Positions 7,481 to 15,855 of a stretch of DNA of 64,000 nucleotides are shown piece after piece. The stretch is taken from NCBI RefSeq assembly GCF_024611995.1, contig NZ_CP102509.1, forward strand, positions 8,060,001 to 8,124,000. Reading direction: 5' to 3'. The first letter of the stretch is position 1. Every line of letters starts with the position of its first letter. Below the pieces are notes generated by a model, which saw nothing but the letters and a program-made list of their open reading frames with translations, was not told the origin of the DNA and searched no databases. Source of the DNA: Streptomyces sp. NBC_00162. GTDB taxonomy: Bacteria; Actinomycetota; Actinomycetes; Streptomycetales; Streptomycetaceae. A program made the position numbers and the translations under genes.

Positions 7481-9063
7481 GTGCTGAAATTACTCGTGGT
7501 AGCTGTCCTCGGCTCGCTCACGGTGGGCGCTGTCGCCGCCGCCGTCCTGGTCTCGCCCTGGTGGTCGGCTGCGGCCGCCCCCTGCTTCTCCTCGCGCTGG
7601 TCGCCGTCCACGACCTCGTGCAACGACGGCATTCCGTTCTGCGGAACTACCCGCTGCTCGGACACCTGCGCTTCGCGCTGGAGGCGCTGCGGCCGGAGCT
7701 CCAGCAGTACTTCATCGAGCGGAACTTCGATGGCCGCCCCTTCGACCGTGACACCCGCAGCATCGTCTACGAACGCGCCAAGGGCACCGACGCGGAGGAG
7801 CCGTTCGGCACCGAGCTCGACCTCTACCGGGCCGGCAGCGAGTACCTCGTCCCGTCCATGGCCCCCCGACCGGTGAGCATCGTCCCTCCCCGGGTCCGCA
7901 TCGGCGGACCCGACTGCACCCGGCCCTACGACATGGCTCTGCTCAACGTCTCGGCGATGAGCTTCGGCTCGCTGTCGGCCAATGCCGTGGTCGCCCTCAA
8001 CGCCGGCGCGGAGCTGGGCGGCTTCGCCCATGACACCGGCGAGGGCGGCCTGTCGGAGTACCACCTGCGCCCGGGCGGGGACCTTGTGTGGGAGATCGGC
8101 ACCGGATACTTCGGCTGCAGGACGGACGACGGTGACTTCGACGAGCGGCAGTTCGCCGAGAAAGCGGCCCACGAGCACGTGAAGTGCGTGTCGCTGAAGA
8201 TCAGCCAGGGCGCCAAACCCGGCATCGGAGGCGTCCTGCCGGGTGCCAAGGTGAACGCGGAGATAGCGAAGGTCCGCGGGGTCCCGCAGGGGCAGACCGT
8301 GATCTCGCCGCCTTTCCACCGCGTGTACTCCACACCGCGCGAGCTCGTGCGCTTCCTGGCACGGATGCGCGAGCTCACCGACGGGAAGCCCGTCGGGTTC
8401 AAGCTGTGCGTCGGATCGCGCCGTGAGTTCCTCGCCGTGTGCAAGGCCATGCTGGAGGAGGGCAGCACACCGGACTTCATCGTCGTCGACGGCGCGGAGG
8501 GCGGTACGGGCGCGGCGCCGATGGAGTTCGCGGACCACGTCGGCCTGCCGCTCGGCGAGGGGCTGATGGTCGTGCACAACGCCCTCTTGGGCAGCGGGCT
8601 GCGCGAACGGATCCGGATCGGGGCCAGCGGCAAGGTCGCCACCGGCAGCGACCTCGTCAAACGCCTGCTCCAGGGAGCCGACTACACCAACGCCGCCCGC
8701 GCCATGATGTTCGCGATCGGCTGCATCCAGGCCCAGCGTTGCCACACCAACACCTGTCCGGTCGGGGTGGCCACCCAGGACGAGCGGCGCGCCCGCGCCG
8801 TCGACATCGCGGACAAGTCGCAGCGCGTACGGCGCTACCAGCAGGCCACGGTCGAGAGCGCCCTCCAGATCATGGCCTCGATGGGGGTCGACGACGCGCG
8901 CGGGTTGCGACCCCACATGCTTCTCCAACGGGTGGACCCGCACACCGTCCGTTCCTATGCCGAACTCCACACGTGGCTCACCCCGGGACAGCTGCTCGCA
9001 TCGGCGCCCGCCGACTGGGCATCCGACTGGCAAGCGGCCGACCCGGACCGCTTCACCCACTGA
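7481..9063 (+). CDS. FMN-binding glutamate synthase-like oxidoreductase (one-base frameshift near 7578)
   Basis: About 527 residues once one base is restored. An N-terminal membrane helix (VLKLLVVAVLGSLTVGAVAA) precedes the domain related to the large subunit of glutamate synthase, with NYPLLGH, the YERAKGT region, DTGEGGLSEYH, KISQGAKPGIGG, and the cysteine-rich CHTNTCPVGVATQD that binds iron-sulfur in the parent family. Homologues form a stand-alone FMN-binding family of unsettled substrate. The opening (GTG at 7481) and the body are in different frames. Joining them needs one extra base at the CCCCC run 7578-7582. Codon 4 is TTA. The body continues to poxB with a 48-base gap. Confidence 0.82.
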
Positions 9064-9111
9064 ACCCGGCACCCGCACCGAGGGAGCCGCACCGGACCGA
9101 GGGGTACTCCT

Positions 9112-10839
9112 GTGGCACGCACCGTCGCCCACGTCATCGTCGGCGCACTCAAGGAACTCGGCGTCCAGCACGTCTTCGGAGTCGTCGGAGACGCCTTGAA
9201 CCCACTGACCGATGCGATCCGCACCACGGACGACCTGGACTGGGTCGGCTGTCGCCACGAGGAGGCTGCGGCCTTCGCGGCCGGAGCGCAGTCGCAGCTC
9301 TCAGGCACCCTCGGCGTGTGCATGGGCACGGTCGGACCGGGCTCCGTCCACCTCCTCAACGGGCTTTACGACGCAGCCAAGAGCCGCGCCCCCATCCTCG
9401 CCATCTGCGGTCAGGTGCCCCTCGCCGAGATCGGCAGCGACTACTTCCAGGAAGTCGACAACGACCTGCTCTTCCGCGACGTGGCCGTCTACCGCGCAAC
9501 CGTCACCTCCCCGGAGCAGATGCCGCGAATGCTGGAGTCCGCCGTACGCGCTGCTGTCGGCCAGGGCGGAGTGGCCGTCCTGACCGTGCCCGGCGACTTG
9601 GGCGATCAAGAGCTGAGCGACGACCGTCCCACGCGGTTCGCCCTCGACCGCGCCGTCACGCGCCCGGACGATCCGGCCGTCGCCGAGGCCGCCGAACTCC
9701 TGAACTCCGCCTCCCGCGTCACCCTGCTCGTGGGCCACGGAGCCCGCGAGGCCCGCGCCGAAGTACTCCGTACCGCAGAGCTGCTCGCCGCACCCATGGT
9801 GCTCACTCTCAAGGCGAAGGAGGGCTTCGAGGACGACAACGCCTTCCAGGTGGGCCAGACCGGTCTGATCGGCAACCCTGCGGCCGCCCACGCGCTCGAC
9901 CACGGCGACGCGCTTCTCATGCTGGGCACCGACTTCCCCTACCGCGACTGGTATCCGAAGGACTGCAAGGTCGTCCAGATCGACACCCGCGAGGAGCACC
10001 TGGGCCGCCGGGTGCCCCTGGACGTGGGTTTGGCCGGGGACGTGGGGGCAACGCTGCGGGCCCTGCTGCCGCTCCTGAAGGAGGCACCCGACCGGGCCCA
10101 CCTGAAGGATGCGCGGGAACGGTTCGCGCACTGGCAGGAAGGACAGCAGCGCTTGGCCGACCCGAATCACGAACGCCGCTGGACCGGCAAGCTGCGGGCG
10201 GCCCTGGACAACAGGGACCACGAGATCCGCCCCGAAGCACTGGCCGCCGCAGTGGACACGTACGCAGCCGAGGACGCCGTCTTCACCTCCGACACCGGCA
10301 TGGCGACCGTCTGGCTCTCCCGTTTCGTCACCATGCGCGGCAGCCGGCGCCTGATCGGCTCGTACAACCTCGGCTCGATGGCCAACGCCATGCCCCAGGC
10401 CCTCGGAGCACAACTCTGGGCACCCGACCGCCAGATCGTCGCCTTCTGCGGTGACGGCGGCCTGAGCATGCTGCTGGGCGACCTCATGACGATCAAAACC
10501 TACCAACTGCCGGTGAAGCTCGTCGTCTTCGACAACCGCCGCCTGGGCATGGTCAAGCTCGAACAGGAGCAGGCCGGTCTGCCCGAGTTCGGCACGCAAC
10601 TCGACAACCCCGACTTCGCCGCGGTGGCCGCCGCACTCGGCCTCACCGGCATTCGCGTCACCGACCCGGCTGATCTGCACGACAGCGTGCGCAGGGCGTT
10701 CGAGACTCCGGGCCCGGTCCTGCTGGACGTCCTGACCAACCCCGAGGAGGTGGCCGTGCCCGGGAAGCCGGCCGTGAGCCAAGGGTGGGGCTTCGCCATC
10801 GCCAAGATCAGGGAGGTCCTTCCGAGCGGGGAAGGCTGA
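9112..10839 (+). CDS. poxB: pyruvate dehydrogenase (quinone) / pyruvate oxidase
   Basis: A 575-residue thiamine-diphosphate enzyme of the pyruvate oxidase family, which decarboxylates pyruvate to acetate and passes electrons to the membrane quinone pool (E. coli PoxB type). The N-terminal domain carries the cofactor-activating glutamate in CRHEEAAAFAAGA, a central FAD-binding domain follows, and the C-terminal cofactor motif is GDGGLSMLLGDL with the downstream asparagine of VVFDNRR. The GTG start at 9112 follows GAGGGG. It probably shares a transcript with the preceding FMN oxidoreductase. Other TPP enzymes (acetolactate synthase) are less likely given GVVGDALNPL and the dehydrogenase-type ends. 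Confidence 0.88.
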   Translation: MARTVAHVIVGALKELGVQHVFGVVGDALNPLTDAIRTTDDLDWVGCRHEEAAAFAAGAQSQLSGTLGVCMGTVGPGSVHLLNGLYDAAKSRAPILAICGQVPLAEIGSDYFQEVDNDLLFRDVAVYRATVTSPEQMPRMLESAVRAAVGQGGVAVLTVPGDLGDQELSDDRPTRFALDRAVTRPDDPAVAEAAELLNSASRVTLLVGHGAREARAEVLRTAELLAAPMVLTLKAKEGFEDDNAFQVGQTGLIGNPAAAHALDHGDALLMLGTDFPYRDWYPKDCKVVQIDTREEHLGRRVPLDVGLAGDVGATLRALLPLLKEAPDRAHLKDARERFAHWQEGQQRLADPNHERRWTGKLRAALDNRDHEIRPEALAAAVDTYAAEDAVFTSDTGMATVWLSRFVTMRGSRRLIGSYNLGSMANAMPQALGAQLWAPDRQIVAFCGDGGLSMLLGDLMTIKTYQLPVKLVVFDNRRLGMVKLEQEQAGLPEFGTQLDNPDFAAVAAALGLTGIRVTDPADLHDSVRRAFETPGPVLLDVLTNPEEVAVPGKPAVSQGWGFAIAKIREVLPSGEG

Positions 10840-10874
10840 CGAGCGGCGCCAGCGGGTTCAGGGACTCGTCGTGC

Positions 10875-11000
10875 CGGGTGCCGGCGGGGCCGGACGGGAC
10901 GAGACGGTGCGGGAACGCGCGGACCGGCAGTGGCAGGAGCTCATCGAGTTGGGCCGCGCGCCGGACCACCACAGCCCTCGTTCTGCTGCCGGCCACCTGC
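10875..11000 (+). pseudogene. possible remnant of a DUF6328-like membrane protein
   Basis: The frame here reads GRDETVRERADRQWQELIEL, which resembles the N-terminus of the DUF6328 membrane protein family (acidic start, ERADR, ELLQEL). It then loses the expected membrane segment. A hydrophobic stretch TTALVLLPATCTAALRV follows in another frame. This is a tentative fragment call based on remembered family pattern. Confidence 0.25.
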
Positions 11001-11120
11001 ACCGCGGCCCTGCGGGTTCAGGGCGCCCCACCCCTGCGGGGGGAACGATGGTGGATGAATCGTCTGAATGGGGCGGGGCAGGGTAGTCGCTGGAGACGAG
11101 TACCACCGGAGGAGGCCAAG

Positions 11121-11360
11121 ATGACGGCTCACGAGAAATCCCGGCGTCACCCGCGTACCACCCCGTCCGAGGCAGTAGGCGAGAGCGGGGACCGCGAGGC
11201 CCGCCAGCAGGCGGACGACGCCGTCGTCCGGCGTTCGGGCGACGGCGAGGCGGATGCTGGAGGCCACGCGGCCAAGCGCCAGCGCCCGGGCATCGGCCGC
11301 GAGGAACAGGCCCGCCCGGACCCGGCCGTCCGGCGGCGGTCGGGCAGCGAGGACCACTGA
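11121..11360 (+). CDS. small highly charged hypothetical protein
   Basis: A 79-residue product MTAHEKSRRHPRTTPSEAVG and onward, almost entirely hydrophilic with many Arg, Asp and Glu and no predicted fold. It is supported by a strong GGAGGAGG ribosome site 6 bases upstream and by Streptomyces codon bias. It resembles small disordered proteins common in this genus. Function unknown. Confidence 0.55.
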   Translation: MTAHEKSRRHPRTTPSEAVGESGDREARQQADDAVVRRSGDGEADAGGHAAKRQRPGIGREEQARPDPAVRRRSGSEDH

Positions 11361-11674
11361 GAACGGCGAGAAGCAGTTCGCCTTGCCCACAGTCCCGGTC
11401 GGTGGCTGCGACTCACCGAACGGAATGACCTGAATGCGTACCGAAGCGGCCAGGGCCGCGGGGGTGGCCACCCTCGCATCCGGTGTAGCGGTCGCTTGCC
11501 GCCCCGGGTTGCGGGCGCCCCCAGCGGTCAGCCCCAGCAGGGTTCCTCCGCACTGCTCATCCGCGCCCTGGGAGTCCGGGACGCGGCCATCGGCGCAGTG
11601 ACGGTGAGGGTTCCTGCGGATGCGGCGCTGCGTACTGCCGTCCTGTGCCGGGTTTGCGGTCGATGCGGGAGACT
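11361..11674. other. gap without a recognisable gene
   Basis: Between the charged hypothetical and the end of the DUF2231 gene I see open frames on both strands but none with a start, ribosome site or family resemblance. Confidence 0.5.
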
Positions 11675-12256
11675 TCAGGTTGCGGGAAGCGCTCCGACCG
11701 CCTGCCGATAGGCCACGTGCCCGCCGAGCGCACCGCTCACGGCGACTGCCGTCAGCCCGCCCCATGACCACAGCCTGCCCTTCGCCGAGTGACTGCGCAG
11801 CCGTGCCGTCAGGGACGCGGTGTAGCAGGCCACCGCAGCCACGTTCGTGACCGCGTGGGCCAGTCCGACCCGCGCCTGCGCGGGCGGCAGGTCGGCCCAG
11901 TCCGCCCAGCCGGCGATCACTGCCGGGGCGACCCCGGCCAAGCCGACGGCCGTGAGGGTGGTGGCCGCGCGCTGCGCTCCCGGTACGACGTCCAGCACCG
12001 CGGCCGACAGCCAGCAGCCGATCGGCACCTGCACCAGAACGGGATGCAGAGGATGGCCCAGCGGCCTGCCACGCAGCAGCTCGCGTGCCTCGCCCAACGG
12101 GAGCGAGCGGATTCCCCGCTGGAGGATCCGGATCGCGGGGTCGGCCGCCGTCGTGCGTTCGATACGGTCGAGGGCCGTCAGCCACCATGCCGAGGCAGTC
12201 TCCAGGGCCGAGGTTTCCTTGGTCTCCGGCGAGGTGTAGCGCGCGTATGCGTTCAT
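11675..12256 (-). CDS. DUF2231 domain membrane protein
   Basis: A 193-residue protein with a 60-residue cytoplasmic start, then the DUF2231 signature GHPLHPVLVQVPIGCW. Three to four hydrophobic helices follow, including AGWADWADL between helices 2 and 3. DUF2231 proteins are small integral membrane proteins, sometimes fused to Rieske domains; no Rieske module is visible here. The ATG at 12256 gives MNAYARYTS; a TTG 6 bases earlier is possible. Confidence 0.8.
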   Translation of the reverse strand: MNAYARYTSPETKETSALETASAWWLTALDRIERTTAADPAIRILQRGIRSLPLGEARELLRGRPLGHPLHPVLVQVPIGCWLSAAVLDVVPGAQRAATTLTAVGLAGVAPAVIAGWADWADLPPAQARVGLAHAVTNVAAVACYTASLTARLRSHSAKGRLWSWGGLTAVAVSGALGGHVAYRQAVGALPAT

Positions 12257-12374
12257 GCACAACGCCTACCCGGCATGGCGCCGCCATCCCGCCGGAGCCT
12301 CGACAGCACCCGAACGGTCTGCCCAAGGAGTCACGGGCGGGGGTGCTGCTGTTCCGGGTCCTCTCGGGCGTCTG

Positions 12375-13963
12375 TCAGATGCGCTGGGCGCGGTGGAGGA
12401 GGGTGTGGAGTCCATGGGGTCGCAGGGCGGCTCGAGCTGCGTTCGCGCCTGGGGCACCGTGGACGCCGCCGCCGGGGTGGGCGGCCGCAGAGGCGAGGTA
12501 GAGGCGCTTGACGGGCGTCTCGGGCCTGCCGGTGCCGGGGGTGGGACGGAAGATCGCCTGCTGGTGGAGGGCGGCGGTGCCGTTGTTGATGGCTCCGTTG
12601 TGGAGATTCTCGTTCATGGCCTGGAGGGTGGTGGGGGCCAGGATGCGGCGGGCGCCGATCAGCTTGCGGAAGCCGGGTGCGAACCGTTCCACTTGTGCTT
12701 CGATGCGGTCGGCCATGACCTCTTGTTCGCGGGCGTCCCAGCGGCCGGTGATGTGATCGGGTCCCGCGTCGGAGGCAATGTGCTGGGGGAGGTGGGTGTA
12801 GGCCCACGCCGATTCCGTGCCGGCCGGTGAGCGGCTGGGATCCGCCGTGGTCATCTGGCCGAACAGGGCGAACGGCTCGTCGGGAACCTGTCCCATGGCG
12901 ATCTGCGCGGCGAACCGGGTCATGCCGTCCATGCCGTCGGCCACGTGGACCGTCCCCGCCCCGGAGGCTTGCGGCGCAGACCACGGCACCGGGCCGGTAA
13001 GTGCCCAGTCGACCTTGAACGTCGCAAAGTCCCACTGGAAGCGTTCCAGGTCCCTCAGGAGGCGGGACGGAAGGTGTTCTTCACCCACGAGGCCGCGGTA
13101 CAGGGACGGTGCGGACACGTCCGCCAGCACGGCGCGCCGCGCGCCGATGGTCTCGCCTCCGGCCGTCCGGACCGCCACTGCCGCGCCGCCCCGGACGACG
13201 ACGGACACGACACGTTCTCCGCAGCGCACGACGCCTCCGCGGCGCTGGAGACGGCTCACGAGTGCCGCGGTCAGGGCGCCGGCCCCGCCGACGGGGACCG
13301 GGAAGCCGTGGCTCTGTCCGAGCATCGACATCAGCCAGCCGAATGCTCCGCTGCCCACAGCCTCCGGGGCCAGATCGGCGTGCAGGGCGTTGCCGGCCAG
13401 AAGGAGCCGCCCGCCCTCGCCCCTGAACTCCTCCTCGCCCAGGCGGCGCACCGGCAGGGCCAGGTTCCGGGCCAGCCGCAGCCCGCCTGAGGTACGGAGC
13501 TTGGCTGCCAGGCGGAGTCCGGCCCGGACCGGGGGGAACGGGGTGAACAGGCTCTGCACCAGGCCCGGGCCGACACGGCTCCACACGTCGTACATGTCCC
13601 GCCAGGCGTCCGCGTCGGCTCCCGCGAATTCCGCCAGTCCGGCCGCGGTCTGCTCCACGCGGCGCTCCAGCACCGCGCACCTGCCGTCCCGCAGGGGTGG
13701 GCCAGTACGGACGGGGCGTGGCTCCACCGCAGGCCCTCGGCGGGGAGGTCGAGACGCGCGAGGACCGGGGAGGCGGCGGCGAGCGGGTAAAAGGCGCTGA
13801 AGAGATCCGAGACGTAGTCGGGGTGGACGCCCCGGTCGCTGCGGACCGCGCCTCCGGGCTCCGGCTGTGCCTCCAGAACTTCCACGCTCCAGCCGGCGTC
13901 GACCAGGAGGTTCGCGGCCACCAGCCCGTTGGGGCCCGCGCCGATCACCACCGCGTCAGGCAC
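12375..13963 (-). CDS. NAD(P)/FAD-dependent oxidoreductase, phytoene-desaturase-like (one-base frameshift near 13695)
   Basis: About 530 residues once one base is restored. An N-terminal dinucleotide-binding motif (VVIGAGPNGLVAANLLVDAG) is followed by E-A-Q-P-E-P-G-G-A-V-R, a long substrate region, and the C-terminal FAD segment SAAAHPGGGVHGAPGANAAR. This is the layout of amine-oxidase/phytoene-desaturase-type flavoproteins. The frame changes inside VLAHP/LRDGRCAVLERR at the run 13694-13697; one more C/G there restores the protein. Its GTG start at 13963 overlaps the stop of the SRPBCC gene by 8 bases, so the two are translationally coupled. Substrate unknown. Confidence 0.82.
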
Positions 13964-14408
13964 GGAGGGTCCCGGCGCGGTTCTGTTCCACGACCCGGGC
14001 CAGGCGGGCCAGCATGCCGCGGTGCCGGAGCTGGAGCAGCGCTTCGCTCGCGGGGTTGTGGAGCGCACCACCGATGCCGCGCAGGGGATGCTCGTCGCAG
14101 ACGACCAGGGTCTCCTCGCCCCACGGCCGGAGCTGAAAGAAGATCCTCGCGGTGCCCAGCGCCTCGAACGAGGCCTCCAGCTCCAGCTCCCTGCCGGGTT
14201 CCCGGTGGCGGACGGTCGTCACACCGTAGGTCGACCAGGGACCCAGCCGCAGCGTGTAGCGGAGCCGGGAACCGACCTCCGGCCAGGCCTCGTCGAGGGG
14301 TGCGGACTCGGACGGCCCCACCACCCACTCCCCGTACCGGGTCGGATCGGCGAGCACCGCCCACACCGCGTGCGGGGGACGACGAATCAACTGATGGCGG
14401 ACGGCCAT
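13956..14408 (-). CDS. SRPBCC family protein
   Basis: A 150-residue START-like (SRPBCC) protein: MAVRHQLIRRPPHAVWAVLA at the first beta-strand and helix, then repeated beta-strands and a long C-terminal helix. Members bind hydrophobic ligands or act as cyclases/aromatases or hydroxylases' partners. It has a GGAGGA ribosome site and overlaps the downstream FAD oxidoreductase gene, so the pair probably acts on one hydrophobic substrate. Confidence 0.82.
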   Translation of the reverse strand: MAVRHQLIRRPPHAVWAVLADPTRYGEWVVGPSESAPLDEAWPEVGSRLRYTLRLGPWSTYGVTTVRHREPGRELELEASFEALGTARIFFQLRPWGEETLVVCDEHPLRGIGGALHNPASEALLQLRHRGMLARLARVVEQNRAGTLRA

Positions 14409-14475
14409 GAGAGGAGTCCTCCTGCCGGGGTGGACGGAGAGCGGCGTAGCAGCGTCGTGCGGACCTTGCCCGAGA

Positions 14476-14805
14476 TCAGTGGCCGATGGCGTTCTTGAGC
14501 TGCTGCTTGGTCATGCTCGAGCGGCCCTCGATCCCGCGCTTCTTCGCTTCCTGGTAGAGCTCGTCCTTGGTACGCCCGGACGAGGTGCCGCCGCCATGGG
14601 ACTTCGCGCCACCGCGTTGAGAGGTCGACTTTCCCTGCGCGGAGCTGCGGCCGGCGGTCTTGCTCTCTCCCGACCGCGCGCGTTCCTTGTTCACCGTGCG
14701 AGAAGCCATCTCCGTCGCGCGGCTCTCGGACATGCCGCGCTGCTTCCCGGACTCCTTGATGTGCTCGTACTGACGCTCGCGCTTGGGACTGGATCCTCGG
14801 GGCAC
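14476..14805 (-). CDS. Rho-N-like basic protein ('plasmid stabilization protein' type)
   Basis: A 109-residue basic protein: [18 protein letters not shown] at the start, [13 protein letters not shown] in the middle, and a C-terminal Rho-N/SAP-like helical pair ([20 protein letters not shown], then TKQQLKNAI). Similar actinomycete proteins are labelled plasmid stabilization proteins without experimental proof. The Rho-N-like end suggests nucleic-acid binding. The GTG at 14805 follows GAAGGG by 7 bases; an upstream ATG at 14842 is possible. Confidence 0.72.
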   Translation of the reverse strand: MPRGSSPKRERQYEHIKESGKQRGMSESRATEMASRTVNKERARSGESKTAGRSSAQGKSTSQRGGAKSHGGGTSSGRTKDELYQEAKKRGIEGRSSMTKQQLKNAIGH

Positions 14806-14959
14806 GACGGAACCCTTCGTCGACGACGGTGTCAAGGTCATGGTGCGCGTACCCGAACCACCGCGCACCTCACGGCCGCGGCTCCGTTGCCCGTTCGGCG
14901 CTGAACTGCGCCGGCCGGACAACCGCTGAGCCAAAGACCTCGTGCCTTCGGATGCACGC

Positions 14960-15810
14960 CTCCGAAGCACGGTCGCTTCGTAGCGGACGGCGAGCTTGTC
15001 GTATCCGGTGGCGACCGCGCGGTGGCGCTTGAGCCGGTTGATGCCGCACTCGACCGCGTGCCGCTGCTTGTAGTCGGCCTTGTCGAACTTCGGCGGCCGA
15101 CCGCCTCGCGAGCCAGGTTCCGCCGGTTGCGGACGCGGTCCGCAGGTACTGGGATCGTCGTCTTGATACCGCGTCTACGCAGGTAGGCGCGGTTCTTGCG
15201 GGAGTCGTATGCCTTGTCGGCCCGCACCCGGTCCGGTCGCTTGCGCGGCCGCCCCAGGCCCAGCCGCGGCACCCTGATCGCTTCCAGGACAGGCTCGAAC
15301 TGCGGGGAGTCACCTCGCTGACCGGCCGTGATCACCACCGACAGTGGCTTCTGCCCCTGCTCGACTGCCAGGTGGATTTTGCTGGTCAGGCCGCCCCGGG
15401 ACCGGCCGAGCCCATGATCGACCGGCTCGACGAAGATCCCGCCGGGCGGCTCCATTTGGAGATCTCCTTTTCACCGCCCCGGAGGCGCGCTGGTGAGCTC
15501 GGCAGACCGTGGAATCAACGTTCGCGTCCCAGGTGATCAGACCCTTCGCGTCCGCCTCGGCCTGGAGCTGGGTGATGATCCGGGCCCGGGTCCCGTCCCG
15601 CTGCCAGCGCCGGAACAGGTCATAGGCCCGGTCCCACGGACCATAGCGTTCCGGCAGGTCACGCCACGGGGCACCGGTCCGCGTCCGCCCCCGTATGCCG
15701 TCCATCAGCTGCCGCCGCGTCCACACCTGCGGCCGACCAGGCTTGATACCCCGCGGCAGCAACGGCTCAAGCCGAGCTCACTGGCCGTTCGTCAGATCTC
15801 CACGTCCCAC
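14960..15810 (-). pseudogene. IS5-family transposase, inactivated
   Basis: From a GTG at 15810 the frame reads VGRGDLTNGQ, then a stop (TGA, complement 15778-15780) where the family has tryptophan, and resumes ARLEPLLPRGIKPGRP. A frame change at GTGAAAAGG near 15460 could be the programmed shift of two-frame IS5 members or an extra A. A second change at about 15113 ([17 protein letters not shown]) looks like a lost base. The C-terminus is missing. Unlike other frameshifted genes in the window, this one has a true nonsense codon and truncation, so it is dead. Confidence 0.8.
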
Positions 15811-15855
15811 GAGACGTGATCATGAACGAACAAGATCCGCTTTCGCAACAGACCC
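14960..15855 (-). mobile_element. degenerate IS5-family insertion sequence
   Basis: Remains of an IS5-family element read leftward. Its right end carries an inverted-repeat-like sequence ending at 15855 (minus strand GGGTCTGTTGCGAAAG). The transposase has the DDE residues in fragments: D in TWDANVDSTVC, D in RADKAYDSRKNRAYL, and E in [15 protein letters not shown]. The left end is lost: the protein stops matching after YEATVL near 14960 and no matching left repeat is seen. The element abuts the stop codon of the PHP-domain gene. Confidence 0.8.
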
